Assembly: GCA_025355035.1 (NCBI GenBank)
Contig: JANXLS010000504.1
Coordinates: 1-7,889, forward strand
DNA length: 7,889 nt
Direction: 5' to 3'
Source of the DNA: Planctomycetota bacterium
GTDB taxonomy: Bacteria > Planctomycetota > SZUA-567 > H5-PLA8
In this document: one piece after another, positions 1 to 4,871 of the stretch
Numbering within the stretch: position 1 is the stretch's first letter
How the letters are laid out: each line of letters begins with the position of its first letter
Program-made: the position numbers and the translations under genes
The notes under the pieces: generated by a model
What the model was told of the DNA's origin: nothing
The model's input: the letters and a program-made list of their open reading frames with translations, nothing else
The model's database searches: none

Positions 1-969
1 AACGGGCCGCCGGGAGTCAAGAGCGGGCTGGCGTGGTCGCCGTTGCGCCGCGCGGGCGTTTACGTTCCCGGTGGGACGGCGGCGTATCCGTCGAGCGTTT
101 TAATGAACGCGATCCCGGCGCGAGTCGCGGGCGTTAAGGAAATCGCCATCGCTTCGCCGTGCGGAAAAGACGGCGGCTTAAGCGCGGGCGTTTTGTGCGC
201 GTGCGAAATTCTCGGCATCAAGGAAATCTATCGCTTGGGAGGAGCGCAGGCAATCGGCGCGCTCGCGTTCGGAACCAAGAGCATCAAGTCTGTCGAGAAG
301 ATCGTTGGGCCGGGTAATCTTTTTGTCATGCTGGCGAAGCGCGCTGTCTTCGGGCACGTCGACATCGACATGCTCGCCGGGCCGAGCGAAGTGCTGGTCA
401 TCGCCGACGATTCAGCTCGTCCGGATTTCGTTGCTGCGGATCTGCTCGCGCAAGCTGAACACGATGCGCTGGCGTCGTGTGTGCTCGTGACAGACAGCAA
501 ACAGCTCGCCGCATCCGTCGAACAGGAATTGACAAAGCAGCTCGAAACGCTTCCGCGCAAACAGATCGCCGAAGCGGCGCTGCGCGATTGGGGCTTGATC
601 GTGGTGACCGATGGGATCGAAGCATCGATTGATCTGGCGAACGACCTCGCACCGGAACATCTCGAAGTGCTGACAACAAACGCCGCTCACGTTGCGAAGA
701 AACTGACGACGGCGGGAGCGATATTCATCGGACCCTACGCAACGGAACCGCTCGGTGATTACATGGCGGGCCCCAGCCACACGCTGCCGACAGGCGGGAC
801 CGCGCGCGCGTTTTCGGGCCTGAGCGTCTATTCATTCCTGCGGAGAACAAGCTTGATCGAAGCCGACGCGAAAGGACTTCAAGCGCTGTCCGATGCGATC
901 GCAACGCTCGCCGACGCAGAAGGTTTGGAAGCGCACAAGCGAGCAGTCTTGATCCGCAAGTCGTGTTGA
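1..969 (+). CDS. hisD: Histidinol dehydrogenase, 5'-truncated by window edge
   Basis: HisD oxidises L-histidinol to L-histidine in two NAD-dependent steps, the last reactions of cytoplasmic histidine biosynthesis. The reading frame is open from base 1 (first residues NGPPGVKSGLAW), so the gene starts outside the window; the Leu codon at 43 is internal. 322 residues are visible and about 107 N-terminal ones are missing, compared with a usual length near 430. Family blocks seen in order are VYVPGGTAAYPSSVLMN, RLGGAQAIGALAFGT, KIVGPGN, DMLAGPSEVLV, LLAQAEHD, LAPEHLEVLT and GDYMAGPSHTLPTGG. The Zn ligands of the E. coli enzyme have counterparts at Q151, H154, D253 and H312 of this fragment, and the catalytic Glu-His pair at E219-H220. 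The enzyme therefore looks intact and active. hisC follows 68 bp downstream on the same strand, as in many his operons. Confidence 0.97.
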   Translation, partial: NGPPGVKSGLAWSPLRRAGVYVPGGTAAYPSSVLMNAIPARVAGVKEIAIASPCGKDGGLSAGVLCACEILGIKEIYRLGGAQAIGALAFGTKSIKSVEKIVGPGNLFVMLAKRAVFGHVDIDMLAGPSEVLVIADDSARPDFVAADLLAQAEHDALASCVLVTDSKQLAASVEQELTKQLETLPRKQIAEAALRDWGLIVVTDGIEASIDLANDLAPEHLEVLTTNAAHVAKKLTTAGAIFIGPYATEPLGDYMAGPSHTLPTGGTARAFSGLSVYSFLRRTSLIEADAKGLQALSDAIATLADAEGLEAHKRAVLIRKSC

Positions 970-1025
970 AATTTGGGTGGACCAGTCCAACGGGCTGAGA
1001 CCCTCCGTCAGTTTGAATTTGAAAC

Positions 1026-1031
1026 AAGGTG
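1026..1031 (+). promoter_or_regulatory. Ribosome-binding site that fixes the hisC start
   Basis: AAGGTG lies six bases before the ATG at 1038. An in-frame GTG at 1029 would fall inside this Shine-Dalgarno sequence, which argues against it as the start. A second in-frame ATG at 1047 is possible but would leave a longer spacing. Confidence 0.6.
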
Positions 1032-1037
1032 ATAAAA

Positions 1038-2108
1038 ATGGTTCGAATGAGATCGAATGTAGAAGCGATGGAAGCGTACGTTCCGGGCGAACAGCCTGCA
1101 GCGGGCGTGAAAATCATCAAGCTTAACACGAATGAAAATCCATACCCGCCGAGCGCGCGCGTGGCTGAAGCGGTGCGCGCGGAGCTGGGTGATTCCGGCG
1201 ATCGCTTGCGTTTGTATTCCGATCCCAAAGCGCTGGCCTTGCGGCAGGCGGCGGCGGAGGTCTTCAAGTTCCCCATTGAACGGATTCTGCACGGAAATGG
1301 CTCAGACGAATTGCTCGCGATGCTCTTCCGCGCGTTCGTTGCAGAAGGCGAAACGATCGCGTTTCCGTACCCGACGTACGTGCTGTACGAAACGTTGGCG
1401 CACGCCCAGGGCGCGAAGATCGGTAGCGTCGATTTCGACCGCGATTTCAATCTGCCGAAAGAACTGTTCGGAACCGATGCGCGGCTGACGCTGCTGGCCG
1501 CCCCTAATTCGCCATCGGGGACGGTCTACAAGCCGGAGCAACTGCGCGAACTAGCGGCGAGTCTCACGAACGGGATTCTGGTCATCGACGAAGCTTACGC
1601 GGAGTTCGCTGAATCGAACAACCTCGAGTTGGCGCGCGAACTCGACAACGTCGTCGTCATGCGCACGTTCTCAAAGAGCCACAGCCTCGCCGGGATGCGG
1701 TTGGGGATTTTGTTCGGCAGCGCACACGTCGTCGACGGTTTGGCGAAAGTGAAGGACAGCTACAATCTCGATCGTCTTGCCATCGCGGCCGGAGCGGCGT
1801 CGCTGCGCGATACGGCGTGGACGGCGCAAAATGTCGCGCGCGTAAAGACGACCCGCGCACGCCTCGATACCGGATTGAAAGCGCTGGGATTGCAGACAAT
1901 TCCGAGCTCATCCAATTTCATCTTCGCCCGGATGCAAAACGCCGACATCGCCGCCGGCGCATATCGATTCCTCAAAGAGCGCGGCATCTTGATCCGCTAC
2001 TTCCCAGCGCGACTGCTCGACGACGGCTTGCGCATCACCGTTGGAACGGACACAGAGATCGACGCCTTACTCGCAGCGTTGACCGAATACCTCGCGAAAA
2101 AGGGTTGA
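1038..2108 (+). CDS. hisC: Histidinol-phosphate aminotransferase
   Basis: HisC is a PLP-dependent fold-type I aminotransferase. It converts imidazole-acetol phosphate and glutamate to histidinol phosphate and 2-oxoglutarate, two steps before the HisD reaction. The ATG at 1038 is chosen because AAGGTG sits six bases upstream; it gives 356 residues, the usual family length. Visible blocks are LNTNENPYPPS (substrate-binding N-terminus), LHGNGSDELL (PLP phosphate region), FPYPTYVLYE, APNSPSGT (PLP-binding Asn), VIDEAYAEF (Asp and Tyr contacting the cofactor ring) and RTFSKSHSLAGMRLG. In the last, the Schiff-base lysine is K213, close to Lys214 of the E. coli enzyme. The C-terminal domain ends with a typical LRITVGT motif. 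It lies 68 bp after hisD on the same strand, most likely in one transcript. Some HisC-like enzymes also accept aromatic substrates, but the adjacency to hisD supports the histidine role. Confidence 0.96.
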   Translation: MVRMRSNVEAMEAYVPGEQPAAGVKIIKLNTNENPYPPSARVAEAVRAELGDSGDRLRLYSDPKALALRQAAAEVFKFPIERILHGNGSDELLAMLFRAFVAEGETIAFPYPTYVLYETLAHAQGAKIGSVDFDRDFNLPKELFGTDARLTLLAAPNSPSGTVYKPEQLRELAASLTNGILVIDEAYAEFAESNNLELARELDNVVVMRTFSKSHSLAGMRLGILFGSAHVVDGLAKVKDSYNLDRLAIAAGAASLRDTAWTAQNVARVKTTRARLDTGLKALGLQTIPSSSNFIFARMQNADIAAGAYRFLKERGILIRYFPARLLDDGLRITVGTDTEIDALLAALTEYLAKKG

Positions 2109-2158
2109 GTGCCGAGTAATCAGTGCTCAGTGCTCAGTGCCGAGTGCTGAGTGCTGAG
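2107..2158 (+). repeat. Heptanucleotide tandem repeat with hairpin potential
   Basis: Seven consecutive 7-bp units of the form SAGTGCY run from 2107 to 2155. The first overlaps the hisC stop codon and the second is degenerate (GAGTAAT). Units 3-5 begin with C and units 6-7 with G. This switch makes the left part CTCAGTGCTCAG (2126-2137) pair with the right part CTGAGTGCTGAG (2147-2158): ten Watson-Crick pairs and two G-U wobbles as RNA, around a nine-base loop. No U-tract follows, so it is not a standard intrinsic terminator. It may still protect or end the hisC transcript. Confidence 0.75.
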
Positions 2159-2186
2159 ACCACGATTCCACAACCGCTCCATAAAA

Positions 2187-2422
2187 TGCACGTATGTGCA
2201 GACGTTCCCGATCATAACTTCCTCTAAATTTTTATCCCTATCCTCGTTCCACAAGTTGCACATACGTGCGTAAAATGCCTTGTCACCGTACTCACCCTCG
2301 TTCTAGAATGCCATTTCTCTCACCGTTATCGTTTCCAAAGTTGCACATATGTGCATTCTGCTACCATATCACTCTTTTCTGGTTCCACATTCTTTCCACA
2401 AATTGCACATGTATTATGTGCG
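2187..2422. repeat. Array of four TGCACAT/ATGTGCA palindromes
   Basis: Four related dyads occur: TGCACGTATGTGCA (2187-2200), TGCACATACGTGCG (2257-2270), the perfect palindrome TGCACATATGTGCA (2342-2355), and a split copy with half-sites TGCACAT (2404-2410) and ATGTGCG (2416-2422) separated by 5 bp. Centres are about 70, 85 and 65 bp apart. A related lead-in, TTCCACAA or TTTCCAAAG, ends one to three bases before the last three copies (2247, 2332 and 2394). The same lead-in lies farther upstream of the first copy (2166). A lone half-site TGCAC follows at 2466. The DNA between sites is pyrimidine-rich on the plus strand. It could be a regulator-binding array, iteron-like repeats or a decayed tandem repeat; I cannot assign a binding protein. 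Confidence 0.7.
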
Positions 2423-2432
2423 GATCTATAAT
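2403..2432 (+). promoter_or_regulatory. Weak promoter candidate overlapping the fourth palindrome
   Basis: A perfect TATAAT at 2427-2432 lies 18 bp after TTGCAC (2403-2408, matching only the TTG of TTGACA). The fourth palindrome covers the -35 and spacer, so a protein bound there would block it. A transcript would start near 2439 and run into the long inverted repeat. The region is AT-rich, so chance occurrence is quite possible. Confidence 0.25.
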
Positions 2433-2513
2433 TGTGATATATTTTGATCCAGCCCATTCTAAAAATGCACTAACTCCCGACATCCCGCTGCTCGCAATTG
2501 TTGTTTCCCATAG

Positions 2514-2676
2514 CAGCCCGTTGAAAAAGGCTCGCATGGAAAAAGCCGAGCGATTTTTGTTCGGATCGAGGCGTCGAGCTTCAAGCGCTATCAGAGGAGA
2601 TAACGCTTGAAGCTCGCAACGAAGAGCCGGACAAAAAGCGCCGGATTTTTCCATGCGAACCTTTTTCAACGGGCTG
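2514..2676. repeat. Long imperfect inverted repeat (giant hairpin)
   Basis: The left arm 2514-2592 and right arm 2599-2676 are reverse complements with one 1-nt indel and about a dozen mismatches, closing on the six-base loop AGAGGA (2593-2598). The outer 31 bp differ at a single position. The inner block GAGCTTCAAGCG pairs perfectly. Divergence is concentrated in the middle of each arm, roughly 2545-2573 against 2615-2645. No transposase, clear target-site duplication or terminal U-tract is visible. It resembles a REP/BIME- or MITE-like element, or a structured RNA. At about 78 bp the arms are much longer than those of an ordinary terminator. Confidence 0.9.
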
Positions 2677-2684
2677 ATAGCCTA

Positions 2685-2720
2685 TTTTCGCCTTTATTCG
2701 CGTCAATTCGCGTTATTCGA
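2685..2720. repeat. Short degenerate ATTCGCG direct repeat
   Basis: ATTCGCG occurs at 2696-2702 and 2706-2712, with related TTTTCGCC starting at 2685 and ATTCGA at 2715-2720. This gives a period of about 9-10 bp. It begins eight bases after the right end of the long inverted repeat and may be part of the same repetitive element. No coding or protein-binding role is apparent. Confidence 0.55.
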
Positions 2721-2739
2721 TGTTAAAGCCGTTAAAACC

Positions 2740-2768
2740 TTTTCAGTCAGGAAGCCTCCTTATATAAT
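2740..2768 (+). promoter_or_regulatory. Sigma70-like promoter candidate, distal
   Basis: TTTTCA (2740-2745, 4 of 6 matches to TTGACA) is separated by 17 bp from a perfect TATAAT (2763-2768). It would drive transcription toward the small membrane-protein gene, leaving a leader of about 160 nt that contains the dyad at 2788-2811. Confidence 0.4.
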
Positions 2769-2787
2769 ACAACGGATGAATTTTCCA

Positions 2788-2811
2788 CATTTGACACGGG
2801 TGTGTCCAATG
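2788..2811. promoter_or_regulatory. Operator-like dyad upstream of the envelope genes
   Basis: Arms CATTTGACAC (2788-2797) and GTGTCCAATG (2802-2811) are reverse complements at nine of ten positions around the spacer GGGT. It lies just after the distal promoter candidate and about 40 bp before the proximal one, a position suited to a repressor or activator. It does not look like a Fur box or any other operator I recognise. Confidence 0.4.
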
Positions 2812-2853
2812 GCCGCGAAATGACTCAAAGTCGCCGTATCCACGAAGAAAAAC

Positions 2854-2882
2854 TCGAAATTCACCCGTCCGCAGTATATAAT
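2854..2882 (+). promoter_or_regulatory. Sigma70-like promoter candidate, proximal
   Basis: TCGAAA (2854-2859, 4 of 6 matches) and a perfect TATAAT (2877-2882) are separated by 17 bp. The expected start near 2889 gives a short leader of about 47 nt before the ATG at 2936. This is the more conventional promoter for the small gene. Confidence 0.45.
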
Positions 2883-2935
2883 TAAGCTGTCGAAAAACGT
2901 TCTCCCTGCGAGCTGCGAGGACGGAAGGAGCAGAC

Positions 2936-3115
2936 ATGGACCTTCAAAGTTGGATCGCGCTGGGAATCGCCGTCGTCGCCGGGATGTGGGCCGCAGGGAA
3001 AATACTGCGGCCAATCGTCAACGAATTCCGCAATAAAAAATCGCCCGACGCCGGATGTTGCGGTTGTGGGATCAAAGGCGCATCAAGCGGATGCGGCACT
3101 GAAAAAAAGCCCTGA
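2936..3115 (+). CDS. FeoB-associated-type Cys-rich small membrane protein
   Basis: A 59-residue protein that is easy to miss because it is so short. The ATG at 2936 has AAGGAG ending five bases upstream, an excellent ribosome-binding site. Residues 1-5 are polar, and residues 6-24 form one hydrophobic helix (WIALGIAVVAGMWAAGKIL). A basic stretch around 32-35 (RNKK) suggests that the C-terminus is cytoplasmic. The tail carries four cysteines in the pattern CCGC...C (C41, C42, C44 and C53) in a Gly-rich context. One N-terminal helix plus a Cys/Gly tail is the architecture of the FeoB-associated Cys-rich membrane proteins, which often lie beside ferrous-iron transporter genes and have no proven biochemical role. 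No feoA or feoB lies in the window; the next gene is a porin 86 bp away. Metal binding by the cysteines is an inference. Confidence 0.75.
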   Translation: MDLQSWIALGIAVVAGMWAAGKILRPIVNEFRNKKSPDAGCCGCGIKGASSGCGTEKKP

Positions 3116-3120
3116 CCGCC

Positions 3121-3131
3121 CTCGGCACTCA
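3121..3131 (-). repeat. Inverted copy of the post-hisC heptad sequence
   Basis: CTCGGCACTCA (3121-3131) is the exact reverse complement of TGAGTGCCGAG at 2106-2116, where the heptad repeat meets the hisC stop codon. It starts five bases after the stop codon of the small membrane-protein gene. There is only this one copy here, without tandem repetition. Confidence 0.5.
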
Positions 3132-3139
3132 GTTTCGAC

Positions 3140-3167
3140 TTGACGACCGCGCAAACGGTGCTATCAA
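3140..3167 (+). promoter_or_regulatory. Promoter candidate for the porin gene
   Basis: TTGACG (3140-3145, 5 of 6 matches) is separated by 16 bp from TATCAA (3162-3167, 4 of 6). It is the only reasonable match between the small gene and the porin. It would let the porin be transcribed separately from the upstream gene. Confidence 0.35.
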
Positions 3168-3201
3168 TCATCATCTAATCATTTTTAGTAAAGGATACAT
3201 C

Positions 3202-4767
3202 GTGAAACAAGCGTTGTTCGCAGTTGTTTTGATTTTTGGCAGTATCCAGCAAGCAGCAGAAATTCCTGTGGCAGAGTGGGAGATCATCAAACAAAAGTTG
3301 GTTGAAGTGGATCGGTTGAAGGAGCAGGTGGAATCCCTACGGGCGAAGGGAGCTGAACCCGCGGCCCTGTCGACTGTTGATGCGGCGATGGACAGCAAGT
3401 ACGGCCCGAACGCCACCCCCACGACCAAGACTGGCAAACTGGCCGTGGGCGGTCTGATTCAGATTTGGTACTACACCATCCAACGTGACAATCGTGGATT
3501 TTTTAGCGATCCCAACGGCAACGGCATCGCCGACAACAATCTGGCCAACGACAACAATAGCTTCCGCATCCGCCGGGCGGAACTGAAATTATCGATGGAC
3601 ATCAACGAATGCATCAGCTCGTCTTTGATGATTGAGGTCGCTCGCGAAGTTGGCGGATTTCCCGCGTTCCCGAGCAATCAGGGGCTGTTCAAAAAAACCG
3701 GTACCGCCAACGGCGGCCTGTCCACGAGCTCGACGGTTGCCGGACAGATCGGAAACGTGGCTGGCGGCCCACCACGAATATTGCAGGATCCGTACATCAA
3801 CTTCCATAACATCATTCCATACCACGATATTCAGATCGGCCAGTTCAAGCAATGGGTCGGTGAAGAAGGTACCCGCTCGACTGCTGAATTGGATTTCGTG
3901 GAACGTTCGATCCTCGGACTGTGCGCGGACAACCGCGATCTCGGCGCGGTGATTCACGGTTCATGGTGGGGCAAGGATACAAACGATCGCGACGGCCGCT
4001 TCCAATACTGGGCCGGCATCTTCAATGCCGCCGGCTCGTTTTACAATCCCGGCAACGAACAGAACCGTTCCGACAACAATCAGTCCAAAGATTTCAACGG
4101 CCGTATCCTCGTCCGCCCGCTCTGGGGCGATTGCGTTGGCAAGCTGGAAATCGGCGCGTCCTACATTGGCGGCACGCATGGCGCTCAAAACATTGATGTA
4201 AGCGGCTATCCGGCAGTCACAGCCGCCACTCCGATTCCTCCTCAGAACTACGCTTACAAAGCCAACGTGTGGGCCATCTATAAATTTGGGAACGGGTTTG
4301 TCAAGGGACTCTGGCTCAATGGCGAATGGGGCGCGATTCGCGACAAGCAGGAAGGTTCCGTCATCGCGTTTGGCAACGGCAACCTCGGGGTCGGTGGCGC
4401 AAAAGGTCTGACCCAGACGGCGCTTCAGCCCTTCACAAGTCAAGGCGGATTCGCGGCCGCCGGTTACCGCTTCGGCGACGCATCGTGGGTCGAATGCATG
4501 CCCTGCTGGTTGAAGTCGTTTGAAATCGCAGGACGTTACGAACAGTTCCAGAACATCGAGACGACGAACCTCGGCAACCCGAATCGCACAAGCGTTTTCA
4601 ACACGAAGATCGGAACGGCTGGATTGAACTACTTTTTCAGTGGCGGGACGAAGATCCAGGCGAACTACAACATCGTCGAATTGCCCACCGGCAAGTCAAA
4701 CGGTGCGCGCAATTTCCACGACACCCAAAACAACAACTTCGTGATCAATTTCCAAGTCGCGTTTTAA
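3202..4767 (+). CDS. O/P-type (phosphate-selective-like) outer-membrane porin
   Basis: A 521-residue exported beta-barrel protein. The start is GTG at 3202, with AAAGGA six bases upstream. Residues 1-19 look like a Sec signal peptide with probable cleavage near IQQAA/E. Residues about 24-50 form a short heptad-rich coiled coil (IIKQKLVEVDRLKEQVESL), as in porins that trimerise or touch peptidoglycan. The barrel begins near 78 (GKLAVGGLIQIWYY). SFRIRRAELKLS (120-131) matches the conserved FRxRRAxL signature of the porin O/P family. Later strands include LVRPLWG, FVKGLWLNGEWG and GLNYFFSGGTKIQANYNIV, and the protein ends in VINFQVAF with the C-terminal Phe expected of OM barrels. Five cysteines (137, 241, 311, 432, 435), including a CMPC pair, are unusual for a porin. 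Substrate cannot be read from sequence; phosphate or other anions are only a family-based guess. A strong terminator follows. Confidence 0.85.
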   Translation: MKQALFAVVLIFGSIQQAAEIPVAEWEIIKQKLVEVDRLKEQVESLRAKGAEPAALSTVDAAMDSKYGPNATPTTKTGKLAVGGLIQIWYYTIQRDNRGFFSDPNGNGIADNNLANDNNSFRIRRAELKLSMDINECISSSLMIEVAREVGGFPAFPSNQGLFKKTGTANGGLSTSSTVAGQIGNVAGGPPRILQDPYINFHNIIPYHDIQIGQFKQWVGEEGTRSTAELDFVERSILGLCADNRDLGAVIHGSWWGKDTNDRDGRFQYWAGIFNAAGSFYNPGNEQNRSDNNQSKDFNGRILVRPLWGDCVGKLEIGASYIGGTHGAQNIDVSGYPAVTAATPIPPQNYAYKANVWAIYKFGNGFVKGLWLNGEWGAIRDKQEGSVIAFGNGNLGVGGAKGLTQTALQPFTSQGGFAAAGYRFGDASWVECMPCWLKSFEIAGRYEQFQNIETTNLGNPNRTSVFNTKIGTAGLNYFFSGGTKIQANYNIVELPTGKSNGARNFHDTQNNNFVINFQVAF

Positions 4768-4798
4768 GCGAAACGGGATTGAGTTTAACGTTGCAATG

Positions 4799-4831
4799 AA
4801 AGCGGCCCCCGTTTGTGGGGGCCGCTTTTAT
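4799..4831 (+). terminator. Rho-independent terminator of the porin gene
   Basis: A perfect 12-bp stem, AAAGCGGCCCCC (4799-4810) with GGGGGCCGCTTT (4817-4828), encloses the loop GTTTGT and is followed by TTTTATT. It begins 32 bp after the porin stop. The converging minus-strand gene ends 41 bp to the right. Read on the minus strand the same stem is followed only by TTTCATT, so it may work less well in that direction. Confidence 0.92.
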
Positions 4832-4871
4832 TGCGTTGGATTTGCAGCGCAGTATCGTGCCCGGCGATCGT

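Larger units (their letters stand above)
2109..2935. other. Gene-free, repeat-rich intergenic interval
   Basis: These 827 bp separate hisC from the small membrane-protein gene. I see no convincing coding sequence. The open frames present (for example 2266-2610 plus, 2361-2669 minus and 2743-2937 minus) run across palindromes and inverted repeats, have low-complexity translations and match no family I know. Composition shifts sharply: 2341-2460 is 37% GC (44 of 120 by hand count), against 63% for 361-420 in hisD. The interval holds the heptad repeat, the palindrome array, the long inverted repeat, the ATTCGCG repeat, promoter candidates and a dyad, each listed separately. Confidence 0.75.

Noticed and set aside
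990..1008. CTGAGA-containing stretch between hisD and hisC, considered as a TPP riboswitch or T-box/attenuator
   Set aside because: Only the short CTGAGA is reminiscent of a THI box; the rest of the conserved core is absent and the gene downstream is hisC. Nothing there folds into a convincing terminator.
725..1450. Minus-strand open frame of 241 codons across the hisD-hisC junction
   Set aside because: It is antisense to conserved catalytic regions of both his genes and has Ser/Arg-rich, family-less translation.
2187..2422. CRISPR array
   Set aside because: Repeats are short, diverged and irregularly spaced (65-85 bp), and there is no cas gene or constant-length spacer.
2266..2610. Open frame of 114 codons on the plus strand in the intergenic interval
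   Set aside because: It crosses two palindromes and the left arm of the giant hairpin, has no good ribosome-binding site, and its translation is low-complexity and matches nothing known. The repeats explain the open frame.
2361..2669. Open frame of 102 codons on the minus strand
   Set aside because: It is mostly the reverse of the giant hairpin plus the palindrome region. Such frames are often annotated as hypothetical proteins in repeats. No protein-like features are seen.
2505..2690. Insertion sequence with terminal inverted repeats
   Set aside because: The inverted repeat is almost continuous, with only a six-base loop, so there is no room for a transposase and no clear target-site duplication.
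2165..2800. Replication-origin-like region (AT-rich DNA, iteron-like palindromes, TTTTCCACA at 2781-2789)
   Set aside because: Only one site comes within one mismatch of a DnaA box (TTATCCACA). Other TTCCACA occurrences match 6-7 of 9. No dnaA, dnaN, rep or par gene is nearby.
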